Positions 16,421 to 24,775 are shown, counted from the stretch's first letter. The stretch is DNA of 64,000 nt from CBDAKK01 sp965196605 (GCA_965196605.1 CBDAKK010000008.1:1-64000), one strand, 5' to 3'. Translations and numbers: made by a program. Notes: generated by a model from the letters alone, not told the origin.

Positions 16421-17011
16421 ATGAGAAAAGTTTTAGTAAAAGAAATTGTTCGCAAGCTTTTGCATGCTCCGTTTGTAGTTTGTGCATTGTTGATAGCTGA
16501 ATTCCCGAACCACGCAAGGACACTTGAAGTGCTATTGATAGGAATGGGTGTTTTTTATTATGTAGTAGAGCAATTGCGTTTGCAAAAAAAACGCATTCCA
16601 GTGCTTCGGCGCATTCAAAGCCTTGCTTTACGTGAGCATGAAGAGCATCAATTTGCGTATGCGCCTTTGACACTTTTTATAGGCATAGTGCTTGTTATAG
16701 AATTTTATGTGCAACCTGTTGTTAGCGCCGCTATTATTGCAGTAACCATTGGTGATACAGCGGCGTCTATTGTGGGCATGACATTTTCACAATCACCGCG
16801 CTTACCATGGAATAACAAGAAAACCTATGTGGGAACTACAGCAAATGCCTTATGTGTTTTCATAGCGTGCTTTATGTTTTTTAGATTGTGGAAAATTGCG
16901 GTAATAACAAGTGTCTCATCAGCCTTAGTAGAGAGCCTTGATTTAGAGCATGTCGACAATCTCATTGTGCCTTTATTCGTTGGAATGACTTTATACTTAA
17001 CTGTTGTGTAG
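16421..17011 (+). CDS. Polyprenol/diacylglycerol kinase-like membrane protein (DGK1/SEC59/VTE5 type)
   Basis: 196 residues, multi-span membrane protein with an N-terminal KEIVRKLLHAPF segment like the family's RK..H motif. The CTP-binding signature is visible in TIGDTAASIVGMTFS followed by NNKKTYVGTTANALCVFIAC, matching GD..A..xG and K(S/T).xG. This family transfers phosphate from CTP to lipid alcohols such as dolichol, phytol or diacylglycerol. The bacterial substrate is not known. It ends one base from the convergent neighbour. Confidence 0.7.
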   Translation: MRKVLVKEIVRKLLHAPFVVCALLIAEFPNHARTLEVLLIGMGVFYYVVEQLRLQKKRIPVLRRIQSLALREHEEHQFAYAPLTLFIGIVLVIEFYVQPVVSAAIIAVTIGDTAASIVGMTFSQSPRLPWNNKKTYVGTTANALCVFIACFMFFRLWKIAVITSVSSALVESLDLEHVDNLIVPLFVGMTLYLTVV

Positions 17012-17012
17012 C

Positions 17013-17789
17013 CTATAGCTTATGTACAAAATAGCGCTTCATGCTTACAACGGAATTAATTATGAGAAAAGCACTTATAATGGCAGTGAGAAAACTCGAG
17101 TTTGAGAAAAGCAGTATTTGCATTGCAATAATAAACGTAGACAATAAAAAGAATTCTAAAAGGGCTATTCGCCTTTCTATGTGAAGCCGTAGATGGTAGG
17201 AAAAATACAAGATAAGTATTATAAGATACAAGACTATTGCCCCAAAAACAAAAATGCGTTTACCGCCAACATAGAGACTTAAAGATGATGCAGTATTGTA
17301 AATAATGGGAGCTGCGGTACTTACCTTAAATGCAACGGCAAGGGCAAACAAAAACAGTAATGTACTGTAGGGCATGTTTCGTGAATAAGTACAAAGGATG
17401 GAAAAAAACCAAAAAAGCGACATTGCAATATAAAAGCCACTGTACATTCTTATAGATGTGTGCAACACTGCTGTAGATATTTCTTGTACTGTGGGCAGTG
17501 AAAAAAGCATGTGTATTATAAGAGGGGGGATGTTGCTTAATAGTGCGGCAGCAAAGAAAAATTGATGCAAATTTATAGTTTGTGTACGAAAAGAAAGTAT
17601 TATGAGTAAGGCCTTGATAAGCAATACAGTTGATAGAACAATACACAAGTGATGAAGTGCAAACATATTCTGTTGAAAATGGTGCAAAATTTTTCCATTT
17701 CCTAAATATGAGAAACACCAAAATACTATGAGTATTACGCATATAATGTACATTGATAAAATTATGGTTCTTGCTTGCGATCTTCTCAT
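17013..17789 (-). CDS. Multi-span membrane protein, unknown
   Basis: 258 residues with about seven or eight hydrophobic segments alternating with short polar loops (for example IILSMYIICVILIVFWCFSY, IVLYLIILILYFSYHLRLHI). There is an LHIERRIALLEFF amphipathic segment near residue 205. No enzyme motif is visible and I do not recognise the family. A 7TM sensor-like layout is possible but there is no signalling domain. It is convergent with the upstream kinase-like gene, with one base between stops. Confidence 0.6.
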   Translation of the reverse strand: MRRSQARTIILSMYIICVILIVFWCFSYLGNGKILHHFQQNMFALHHLCIVLSTVLLIKALLIILSFRTQTINLHQFFFAAALLSNIPPLIIHMLFSLPTVQEISTAVLHTSIRMYSGFYIAMSLFWFFSILCTYSRNMPYSTLLFLFALAVAFKVSTAAPIIYNTASSLSLYVGGKRIFVFGAIVLYLIILILYFSYHLRLHIERRIALLEFFLLSTFIIAMQILLFSNSSFLTAIISAFLIINSVVSMKRYFVHKL

Positions 17790-17869
17790 CTATTGTAAAT
17801 TATATAATTAATGCTTTATCGTCTCCCTAAAATATCCGAAAAACTAATGTGTAGAGGTTTATAAATTAA

Positions 17870-18571
17870 GTGAGAAAATACCTTTTTGCCACAATCGTTC
17901 TAGTTTCTCTTGTAACGCAGGTTTATTCAGGAGAAGTAGCCCACTATAAAATAGTTGGTATATCCGGTGATTCCCAGTACTTGGCGTTTGCAGAATACGG
18001 AATAAATCAAGAAAACAAAATGTTTGCAAGCATATCAATTGTGGATATTCCACAAAATGCGTTTATTGCAAACGGCATACGAAAAAATGTATATGATGTT
18101 ATTCCGCAAATAGATCAGGATGGAATAAATGCCTTGTTGGAGACAGCCACAGCCAACGCTGCGCTCTTCAGGCAGTACAATATAAACTTGCTCGACTCTG
18201 GCAAACTTATATACATATTGCTTGATGGAGATGTGGCGGCTAACTCTATACTTTTTACGGACTACGATTCTGATATTGATTACTCTGCGACACTCTCGCA
18301 GCACATAAAAACCATAAGTGCAAAAAATGAAACTTCTGGCGCGTTTCACATAACCGTTGGTATTACACACAATGGCGAAACATTTAGTGCTGCCGTAGGT
18401 TCTTCCCAGCATTACAGAGCTCAGGTCAAAAACTACATAATGCGAGCAGTCTACACAACACAAGACAACAGTTCTCTTATATTTGTCGTAGAAAAACAAA
18501 TGACATCTCCATCTTCAAAACAAGACACCAATATTCACTACATGGTAGAAACCATACGCTGGCGTAAATAA
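17870..18571 (+). CDS. Secreted DUF2259 protein
   Basis: 233 residues with a cleavable signal peptide (MRKYLFATIVLVSLVTQVYS). The start of the mature part, YKIVGISGDSQYLAFAEYGI, followed by FASISIVDIPQNAFIANG, fits DUF2259 predicted secreted proteins, common in spirochaetes. The initiation codon is GTG at 17870, with AGAGG about 12 bases upstream. The family's function is unknown. It is followed 21 bases later by the first hairpin of an intergenic repeat block, which may terminate its transcript. Confidence 0.75.
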   Translation: MRKYLFATIVLVSLVTQVYSGEVAHYKIVGISGDSQYLAFAEYGINQENKMFASISIVDIPQNAFIANGIRKNVYDVIPQIDQDGINALLETATANAALFRQYNINLLDSGKLIYILLDGDVAANSILFTDYDSDIDYSATLSQHIKTISAKNETSGAFHITVGITHNGETFSAAVGSSQHYRAQVKNYIMRAVYTTQDNSSLIFVVEKQMTSPSSKQDTNIHYMVETIRWRK

Positions 18572-18590
18572 GCTATCGCAATTTTGCCTT

Positions 18591-18630
18591 TGTGGGAGGC
18601 TTGCCCCCACACCCCCCTTGGGTAAGACGC
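18591..18630 (+). repeat. GC hairpin module (copy 1)
   Basis: The hairpin GTGGGAGGCTTGCCCCCAC (18592-18610) is followed by ACCCCCCTTGGGTAAGACGC. Seven copies of this module occur in the window: 18591, 24794, 25211 and 51784 in this orientation, and 27349-27383, 52341-52374 and 53161-53200 reversed. Copies at block edges lie 8-21 bases after a stop codon or within about 60 bases before the next start, so it may act as a terminator or a block boundary. Confidence 0.8.
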
Positions 18631-18726
18631 GGTGCTGCGCTACGCGCGCGAGGGCTGCACGCCGTGTGTGTTCACGCTGTTTGTTGCCAAGACGCAACAC
18701 CAAATAAGCAATATACTCGGATGGCC

Positions 18727-18816
18727 GTTCTTTTTTTCTCTTTTTACCATCCTTGGCAGCCTATGCGTGCCGTCCATGGCACGGCTGTATGGAGGCAAAA
18801 AAGAGAAAAAAAGAAC
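18727..18816. repeat. Long palindrome with perfect 19-bp arms (copy P1)
   Basis: GTTCTTTTTTTCTCTTTTT (18727-18745) is the exact reverse complement of 18798-18816. Between the arms are nested inner stems: CCAT/ATGG, CAGCC/GGCTG and GTGCC/GGCAC. The whole 90 bases can fold as one rod. Copies with different but self-complementary arms lie at 25672-25768 and 51924-52084. Confidence 0.85.
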
Positions 18817-18864
18817 CAAAAAAAGAGTCGGGAGCCGTTAGGCGAGGGGCTAGAAACGATTAAA

Positions 18865-18900
18865 ATAAGTGTCGCAACGCGACACAGAGATGGAGCTTAT
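18865..18900. repeat. Nested hairpin module H (copy 1)
   Basis: The outer stem ATAAG/CTTAT encloses GTGTCGC-aac-GCGACAC and the motif AGAGATGGAG. Copies are at 52133-52168 (loop aga) and 53003-53038 (loop aac). A constant 45-bp module follows copies 1 and 2. Confidence 0.8.
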
Positions 18901-18913
18901 AGCAAAAGCCTCC

Positions 18914-18958
18914 TGTGAGCTAAAGCAATAATGACATAGATACTGTGTGCAAGTATGA
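18914..18958. repeat. Constant 45-bp module T (copy 1)
   Basis: The module begins TGTGAGCTAAAGCAATAATG and continues through ACATAGATACTGTGTGCAAG. Four other copies are at 25014-25058, 25865-25909, 26212-26255 and 52182-52225. Every copy follows an E, G or H hairpin module at a short spacing. Confidence 0.85.
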
Positions 18959-19122
18959 AAATTGTATGGAAGTAAGTTTGTGTGAGTACGTTGCTTACCA
19001 TCCATGGGGCGGCTGTGTGATCTTGCCTCTACAAAGGTAAGGCGCCACTGTGCAAATAACTGCGGCACGCACATAAGCTTTGTATGCCTATAAGAAAAGC
19101 ATGTGCATGATATCATGGAGCT

Positions 19123-20058
19123 ATGAAGGTAATCACAGCGCTCCTTGCTATTATGGGAGTTTTTTTTCTAGCCTCCTGCGTGGGTTTTTCAAACACCAAT
19201 TCGTTAACCATTGCGTTTTCCATGCATTCAGAAGATACTGCGGTGCGTGCGGTAAAACGTGAGTTGCAAGCGCATGTAGCACAAGGTCTTATTAAAAAAG
19301 TAACACTGCACAATGCCGTTCAAAATACGCAAGCGCAACTTTCAAAAGTACGTTCATTGTTAGACACAAAATCCATTGACGCACTTGTAATACAAAGCCC
19401 TGATACAAACCTTATAAAGCATGCGTACGATTTTATGAAAACTACCAATACGAGTACGCCTATAATTTTTTTGGTTTCTGATGAGTCGGTCTTTGAAAAT
19501 GCACTTGTTTATGTGCCCGCCTATGAAAAAATTGGCTGTGTTATAATGTTTGGTGCAGAGGCAGGAAGAGCGCAGGCGCAATTTGTAAAAGCTGCTTTAC
19601 GTGGTAGTGGTAGTGTTGGGCTGTTGGTTGGTAAGCTGGGCAGCGCTCCTCAAGTACGTAGAACGCGTGGTTTTGAGCAGGGGTTGCGCAACACCAATGT
19701 TGTGATAAGCCACCAAGAGTCTGCAAACTCAAGAAGCATAGCAGCCTTAAAAATTGTGAAAACGTGGCTACACAACAAAACACATGGCATAGATGCCATT
19801 GTTGCGAATGACGACAGCATGGCCTTGGGCGCAGCCTTAGGTTTACAAGAACTGGGGATGAGAAAACGCGTCCTGATTGTGGGCGGCGGGACATCAGAAG
19901 AGGGGCTTGCTGGGGTAAAAACGGGTGAACTTGATATGACGCTCAAGCCCAATGCGTCCGTAATTGTGCGAGAAATTCTGCGCATGGCAAGGAGCATGGC
20001 ACAGAGCGAGTTTTGGCAGCGCGAAATTGCGGTGCCGCCGCTTGTTGTTACGCGTTGA
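19123..20058 (+). CDS. Sugar-binding lipoprotein (periplasmic binding protein, Peripla_BP_4 type)
   Basis: 311 residues. Lipobox FLASC places lipidated Cys at residue 19. The mature part is a type I periplasmic sugar-binding fold: VIQSPDTNLIKHAYDFM and the second-domain DAIVANDDSMALGAALGLQE, then LIVGGGTSEEGLAGVKTGEL and a C-terminal TLKPNASVIVREILRMA. GGAG lies five bases before the ATG. No permease or ATPase adjoins it. It stands upstream of hexuronate genes, so a sugar-acid ligand is plausible (inference). A piece of its 3' end is duplicated in the chimeric remnant at 21636-21710. Confidence 0.85.
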   Translation: MKVITALLAIMGVFFLASCVGFSNTNSLTIAFSMHSEDTAVRAVKRELQAHVAQGLIKKVTLHNAVQNTQAQLSKVRSLLDTKSIDALVIQSPDTNLIKHAYDFMKTTNTSTPIIFLVSDESVFENALVYVPAYEKIGCVIMFGAEAGRAQAQFVKAALRGSGSVGLLVGKLGSAPQVRRTRGFEQGLRNTNVVISHQESANSRSIAALKIVKTWLHNKTHGIDAIVANDDSMALGAALGLQELGMRKRVLIVGGGTSEEGLAGVKTGELDMTLKPNASVIVREILRMARSMAQSEFWQREIAVPPLVVTR

Positions 20059-20072
20059 GTCTATTAAAAGCT

Positions 20073-21420
20073 TTATGGCAAATTCAAAAACTGCATCACT
20101 GCATCTTTTTTTTCTTTAAATTCATCACGCGCGATTTCTTTAAGATTTGTGATGATAGCTTTATCTACATCGTCTATTTTTGAAAATGGCGCCTTCTCAA
20201 ATGGAATATGCATAAAATTATCTCCTAAAAGTTTTTCACAATTCCTTACGGAGTTCAAGGCTGGGGTCAGCATCATTCTTTCTATCAAACGTCCAGTGTC
20301 TAACCAACTTTTCGTAGTCCATTCTCGCGAATCTTCTTTTTCATCTTCTTCAATCTCAGGTGGTCGGATCGCCGCACCTATGGATAAAATTTTAACCCTA
20401 TCGTGAAGTTTTGCAATGTTAGGATTATGTTTAGCCTCAAATAAGGCATTGAGGCACATATTGTTTGAGAGAAATGATCCATCCATGAAATAATTCTTTT
20501 TCTTTTTTGCTTTGATTTCTCTTTCAATGACCGTAAGCTTAAAATATGCCGGTGCTGCACTTGTGGCATCTGCAATATCACTCAGACGCGTCTCTAAGTA
20601 CTCGCTAGAGCTGTTAGAAAAGTAAACGGCTTTACTCTCTACATATTCATATGCCGGTATAAGTACATCCTTTGTTGCATCTGCTAATGTATGGTTCTTA
20701 AACACGCCTTCAAGGAAAAGCTTTTTTGCGTCACCATATTCTGGACCAGCCATAACCGGTGCTCCAGTCAAAGTGGCCAGCCACCCTTTTTCGGGGAATA
20801 TTTTTTTAAGGCTCTCGTCGGAATAAAGTTCAAGCAGCTTTGCGGCGCTGTTACTTAGTATGCCATTTTCTTCTGTAGCTGGCTTTGTAAAAAAGAGCGC
20901 ATGTATGCCACCAATGCTTGAGCCTGCAAAAAAATCAAAAAATTCAGGAATAGTTTTACCGCTGGTACTTTTTTCAATTTCTCCTTCAAGTAGGGCGAGA
21001 AATTGTGCTCCCAAAACTCCACGGGCTCCGCCACCTTCCATTACGAGTTACAAACACATTTTTGGAGTTTGTAACATCACTTGCTGTTACTGTTTGGTCA
21101 CTTGCAGATTCTGTTACCGGGGAGGAAAAATTAATACTTTGTTGTTCCTTAAGCAGCCATATCAATTGCTTGTGTTTTTTTATTTCTTGCTTATGTTGTA
21201 ATTTCATAGCTCTAATCAGCTTATGTGTATAGGCTTTTTCTTTTTCTAAGATTTGAATTTTACAAGCAAGCGAAGGTTCAGCATTGGGAGGTGGAGGACA
21301 TGGAGAATTTTCTTGAAGGCCTTTATGGGCACTATCACCGTCATTAGGTAATGAGTCGGGACAACTTACAAGTAGTGCAAATGGAAACAGTAAAAAAACT
21401 ATTTTTTTTATAAAACACAC
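20073..21420 (-). pseudogene. Lipoprotein-patatin phospholipase, broken by a frameshift
   Basis: Two overlapping minus-strand frames form one gene. The 5' frame (21420-20986) has a lipoprotein signal (LLVSC), a coiled coil (KIQILEKEKAYTHKLIRAMK) and ends its sensible sequence at SKNVFVT near 21050. The second frame (21041-20073, 322 residues) starts exactly at the patatin motif MEGGGARGVLG, then AGSSIGG with the catalytic Ser of GxSxG, and MDGS supplying the Asp of the dyad. An in-frame stop three codons before that ATG excludes a longer independent start, and the first strand of the fold (NVFVT) is encoded only in the other frame. Removing one base near 21041 would restore a ~450-residue secreted lipid hydrolase. 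A sequencing error is possible. Confidence 0.75.
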
Positions 21421-21557
21421 CTCATATAAAACTTTACACTCAATTTATTTTTGTAAGACAATAGAAAAAAGCATAATAGGCAATTTATGTCTTACAAATA
21501 ACCGTGGCGCAACATAGAAGTCATGCATGAGGCAATAAGCTGCGATATCATTACTGG
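21421..21557. other. Promoter region of the patatin gene and start of the remnant region
   Basis: AT-rich sequence upstream of the minus-strand patatin lipoprotein. I see no gene. An ATG at 21523 opens the small frame that runs into the chimeric remnant, but the first 12 codons match nothing else here. Confidence 0.4.
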
Positions 21558-21715
21558 GGAAAGGTTTTTTGTAAGCAGGGCACGGGCTTCACTGTGGGGG
21601 CGCAGTGCGCAAACACTGGAGGAGACGAGGCGCGCATGGCAAGACACATGGTGCAGAGTAGCGTTTTGGCAGCGGGAAATTGTTCTGCCGCCCCTTGTTA
21701 TTGCACATTTACGCG
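21558..21715 (+). pseudogene. Chimeric gene remnant: SDR 5' fragment joined to sugar-binding-protein 3' fragment
   Basis: Two duplicated fragments lie back to back in the same frame. Bases about 21558-21635 match the SDR gene at 22978-23056 (protein SLWGRSAQTLEETRRA in both). Bases 21636-21710 match the 3' end of the sugar-binding gene at 19984-20058 (FWQREIVLPPLVIAH versus FWQREIAVPPLVVTR). Both are diverged by several substitutions, so the event is not recent. The 86-residue frame around it is unlikely to be functional. Confidence 0.85.
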
Positions 21716-21740
21716 TATGCCTGCGTAAGGGCGCGCATAT

Positions 21741-21766
21741 AAAAAAGGCCCGCACAAGGCGGGCTA
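21741..21766 (-). terminator. Intrinsic terminator of the small-lipoprotein pair
   Basis: On the minus strand GCCCGC, loop, GCGGGC (21764-21748) is followed by a run of six Ts (21746-21741). It lies 20 bases after the stop of the gene ending at 21786 and marks the end of that two-gene unit. Confidence 0.85.
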
Positions 21767-21785
21767 GTTTGAGCGCGGGGTAATG

Positions 21786-22151
21786 CTACTTGCGCTTGAA
21801 TGTAATTTTGGGCGTGAGGTTGATGCTCTCAAGCCTAGCCCCATTGTCTAGGACTTTGTAGTCGCCATGTACATTCAGTGGTAATGACAGGTATATCCTA
21901 ATTTGGTCTATATCGTCATACAACGTTGTGTTACGAACATATAGTGGAAAAGTCTTGCCCGTCTTGTCCTTATATTCTTCAACGGTAATTGACACTTCAT
22001 TATTGTGTGCTTGGCGCTTTAGATAAAAGCGTATTGTCTGATTTCCAACCTTGCCTTCAAAGTTTCCATCTATAATTACCGTTGATGCGTTACAGGAAAA
22101 CAGCAATGCGAGCACTACAAGCGATATAAAAAATGCGTGATATGATTTCAT
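21786..22151 (-). CDS. Small lipoprotein, second of a paralogous pair
   Basis: 121 residues. Signal peptide with lipobox LLFSC; the mature protein starts CNASTVIIDGNFEGKVG. It shares with its neighbour the CNASTV.IDG.FEGK start, the QTI.F.LKRQ strand, EEYK, and a YKVL.NG..LESIN C-terminal strand. This looks like a small beta-sandwich or lipocalin-like surface protein. I recognise no family. It lies nine bases downstream of its paralogue, with an intrinsic terminator after it. Confidence 0.75.
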   Translation of the reverse strand: MKSYHAFFISLVVLALLFSCNASTVIIDGNFEGKVGNQTIRFYLKRQAHNNEVSITVEEYKDKTGKTFPLYVRNTTLYDDIDQIRIYLSLPLNVHGDYKVLDNGARLESINLTPKITFKRK

Positions 22152-22160
22152 AATTCCTCC

Positions 22161-22622
22161 TTATTTTCTCTCAAAGACTATGGGCTTGCTGCCCTTGGGG
22201 TGGTTAATGCTCTCAAGTTTTGTGCCATTTTCAAGTACCTTGTACTGATAAGCACTATTTTTACCAATATGAATATATAACCTCACATAAATAAAATCCT
22301 TTGCATCGTAGAGAGATGATATTGATATATCATCTTTGGTGTTGCGCGTTCCAACTGTATATTTACGATTTATAGAATCATAATAAATATACTTATATTC
22401 TTCAATTTCAAATTTCAGCAAAACAACATTATCAAAACTTTGTCGTTTTAATGAAAACTTTATGGTCTGTTCAGGTACAGTCACCTTGTTTGCGCCTGTT
22501 CCTGCTGAATAAGATGGAATTTTGCCCTCAAAGGTACCATCAATGTTCACCGTAGACGCATTGCAGCCAAAGAATAGCAGCGACATTATCGCTACTATGT
22601 ACAGTATGTTGTATTTCTTCAT
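22161..22622 (-). CDS. Small lipoprotein, first of a paralogous pair
   Basis: 153 residues with lipobox LFFGC at residues 16-20. It is paralogous to the following gene (CNASTVNIDGTFEGK, QTIKFSLKRQ, YKVLENGTKLESIN), with a 20-residue insertion (SYSAGTGANKVTVPE). Tandem duplication followed by divergence is clear. AGGAGGATTTC precedes the ATG. The intergenic region before it holds an inverted repeat that could be an operator. Confidence 0.75.
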   Translation of the reverse strand: MKKYNILYIVAIMSLLFFGCNASTVNIDGTFEGKIPSYSAGTGANKVTVPEQTIKFSLKRQSFDNVVLLKFEIEEYKYIYYDSINRKYTVGTRNTKDDISISSLYDAKDFIYVRLYIHIGKNSAYQYKVLENGTKLESINHPKGSKPIVFERK

Positions 22623-22663
22623 GAAATCCTCCTGTGCGTGTTATTATTATATAAGTTTTAACA

Positions 22664-22682
22664 TGTGAAATATTTTTTCACA
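22664..22682. promoter_or_regulatory. Candidate operator between lipoprotein pair and hexuronate genes
   Basis: TGTGAAA (22664-22670) and TTTCACA (22676-22682) form a 7-bp inverted repeat with a 5-bp centre, 42 bases upstream of the lipoprotein start. The half-site spacing does not match the CRP site (N6). Related ACATGTG half-sites occur around 22660 and 22717. Confidence 0.4.
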
Positions 22683-22892
22683 ATATTAATTTGATAAAAT
22701 TTCGTAAATTGTCATGTAACATGTGTAAATTAAGAAATTTGAGAAACCGTGATTTACGCATGAGGCATATTGTCTGGTGCTTGTGCTGCCGTAAGACTAC
22801 CCGCACATGCGCTATACTTTATAAATAACACAGGTGCGCAGTAGTTTTTAGCTTGCACGCTGCGTGTAATGCGCAAATAATTGGAGGGGCAT

Positions 22893-23714
22893 ATGACCTA
22901 CATAGAGAGCATGTTTTCATGCAAAAATCAGCGCGTTGTAATTACGGGCGGCGCGGGGGTCATTGCACAGTCGCTTGCTGCGGGCTTTTTGCAAGCAGGC
23001 GCACGCGTCTCACTCTGGGGGCGCAGCGCGCAAACGCTGGAGGAGACGAGGCGCGCCCTTGTGGAGGCCACACATGGAGACGAAAGCGCCCTTGCCTTGG
23101 AAGTGGTGGACTGCACGGACAAAAGCGCCTTGGAGCACAGCTTTGAAAACAGCACAAAGCTGCAAGGCCTGCCCAGCGTGCTGGTAAACTGCGTAGGTGG
23201 CAACAAGGGCAAGGTCCCCTTTGTGCAACAAGACGCAGAAGCCTTTAAAGAAGTCTTGGAACTAAACCTCATGGCTGGTTTGTTGTTACCCTCGCAAATT
23301 TTTGTAAAGGCATGGCAGCGCGAGGGAAAGGGGGGCTCAATTATCAATTTTGCCTCCATGGCGGCCTACCAGTGTTTTTCCGGAGTGTGGGCATATGATG
23401 CCGCAAAGGCGGGGGTGCTCAACCTCACCAAGGGCATGGCAAAGGAATTTGCCTCTTTAGGCATACGCGTTAATTCAATTTCGCCGGGCTTTTTTTTAGG
23501 TAAGCAAAACAAGGCCTTGCTGGTAGAAAAAGACGAGCCCTACACGCTCACCGCACGAGGAAAACAAGTAATAGAGAGAACGTCCATGGCGCGTTTTGGT
23601 AACCACCGCGACTTGCAAGGCGCAGCCTTGTTTTTGGCAAGCAGCACGGCGGCGGGTTTTGTCACGGGCGTTGATATTCCCGTAGACGGCGGCTTTTTAG
23701 CCGACAGCATTTAA
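22893..23714 (+). CDS. SDR-family D-mannonate oxidoreductase (fructuronate reductase)
   Basis: 273 residues, short-chain dehydrogenase. It has the cofactor motif VVITGGAGVIAQSLA, NCVGGN in place of the NAG motif, a serine in NFASMAAYQ, and YDAAKAG carrying the catalytic Tyr and Lys. IPVDGGF is near the C-terminus. The SDR type and its place directly before uxuA indicate reduction of D-fructuronate to D-mannonate with NAD(P)H in the cytoplasm. GGAGGGG lies a few bases before ATG 22893; the earlier TTG at 22881 is less likely. Only 23 bases separate it from uxuA. Confidence 0.85.
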   Translation: MTYIESMFSCKNQRVVITGGAGVIAQSLAAGFLQAGARVSLWGRSAQTLEETRRALVEATHGDESALALEVVDCTDKSALEHSFENSTKLQGLPSVLVNCVGGNKGKVPFVQQDAEAFKEVLELNLMAGLLLPSQIFVKAWQREGKGGSIINFASMAAYQCFSGVWAYDAAKAGVLNLTKGMAKEFASLGIRVNSISPGFFLGKQNKALLVEKDEPYTLTARGKQVIERTSMARFGNHRDLQGAALFLASSTAAGFVTGVDIPVDGGFLADSI

Positions 23715-23737
23715 GCAGTATAAGGAAGGCATACACC

Positions 23738-24775
23738 ATGGAGTTAAGTTTTCGATGGTATGGATTAAATGACCCCGTGTCCTTGTCTCACATACGGCAA
23801 ATTCCACGCATGCAGGGCATTGTAAGTTCATTGCAAAACATTGCCATAGGTGAGGCGTGGAACAAAGAGGCTGTACAAGCACATGCGCAATTTATTGCCA
23901 AGCACGGCATGCGCTGGAATGTAGTAGAAAGCCTGCCTGTGCACGAAGAAATAAAATGGGGCGGGCCGCGGCGTGATTATTTTATAGAGAACTACCAAAA
24001 AAGCATGCGCGCGATAGCACAGGCTGAAATTTTCATAATATGCTACAACTTTATGCCCATATGTGATTGGATGCGAACCATGCTCAAAGAACCCTTTGCC
24101 GATGGCTCACATGGTCTGTCATACTACCACAAAGACATAGCCACCTTAACCCTTTCAGAAGTACTTGCATGGAACATGCCCGCATGGGCGTCTTTTAGCA
24201 AAGAGGAAATGCAAAAATTGCAGCAAGCCTTTGCGCAACTTGATGAAGCCACTTTAAGAAAAAACCTCGAGTATTTTTTACAAGCCGTTGTTCCTGTAGC
24301 AGAAGAGGTGGGAGTACGCATGGCAATTCACCCCGACGACCCGCCGTGGTCAATTTTTGGGCTGCCGAGAATAGTAAAAAACACAGAAGATTTAGAGGCC
24401 ATAATGCGCATGGTAGAAAGTCCCGCCAATGGCATAACCTTTTGCACGGGCTCCTTAGGCGCCGACCGACAAAACGATCTTGTGCAAATGATATGCCACT
24501 TTGGCGGCATGGGGCGCATACACTTTGCGCACTGCCGTAAAGTCCAGACACAGGGTGAAAAAAACTTTCGCGAAGTAGCGCATGCCGCAGACCTAGACAA
24601 TGCGGTAGACATGGCAGGGGTGATGCGGGCATATAAAAAGACAGGCTTTAGCAGTCCCATGCGCCCCGACCACGGACGAACCATATGGGGCGAAGGAAAC
24701 ACAATTGCAGGCTATGGCTTGTATGACAGAGCGCTTGGAGCAATGTACTTACAGGGGCTTTGGGACGCGCAATAA
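23738..24775 (+). CDS. uxuA: Mannonate dehydratase UxuA
   Basis: 345 residues, mannonate dehydratase family (TIM-barrel, metal-dependent). Diagnostic segments are the start SFRWYGLNDPVSLSHIRQIP, the metal-site motif MAIHPDDPPWSIFGLPRI, GITFCTGSLG, and RIHFAHCRKV. The C-terminal SSPMRPDHGRTIWGEGN follows. It dehydrates D-mannonate to 2-keto-3-deoxygluconate. With the upstream SDR it forms the core of glucuronate catabolism; the isomerase (UxaC) and KDG enzymes are not in this window. A repeat-block hairpin lies 20 bases after its stop. Confidence 0.95.
   Translation: MELSFRWYGLNDPVSLSHIRQIPRMQGIVSSLQNIAIGEAWNKEAVQAHAQFIAKHGMRWNVVESLPVHEEIKWGGPRRDYFIENYQKSMRAIAQAEIFIICYNFMPICDWMRTMLKEPFADGSHGLSYYHKDIATLTLSEVLAWNMPAWASFSKEEMQKLQQAFAQLDEATLRKNLEYFLQAVVPVAEEVGVRMAIHPDDPPWSIFGLPRIVKNTEDLEAIMRMVESPANGITFCTGSLGADRQNDLVQMICHFGGMGRIHFAHCRKVQTQGEKNFREVAHAADLDNAVDMAGVMRAYKKTGFSSPMRPDHGRTIWGEGNTIAGYGLYDRALGAMYLQGLWDAQ

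Larger units (their letters stand above)
18572..19122. repeat. Mosaic intergenic repeat block 1
   Basis: 551 bases without a supported gene, built from modules also found at 24.8-26.3, 27.0-27.4 and 51.8-53.2 kb. In order: GC hairpin module (18591-18630), a long palindrome (18727-18816), a GAGCCG..GGCTAGAAAC piece (about 18832-18856), an ATAAG..CTTAT nested hairpin (18865-18900) and a 45-bp constant module (18914-18958). After that comes a stretch AAGTAAGTTTGTGTGAGT shared with block 2. I do not recognise the family. Confidence 0.85.

Noticed and set aside
21523..21783. Functional 86-residue protein
   Set aside because: Both recognisable parts are fragments of neighbouring genes, so it is better explained as a duplication scar.
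22664..22682. CRP/Vfr-type binding site
   Set aside because: The spacing between TGTGA and TCACA is nine bases instead of six; kept only as an unspecified inverted repeat.
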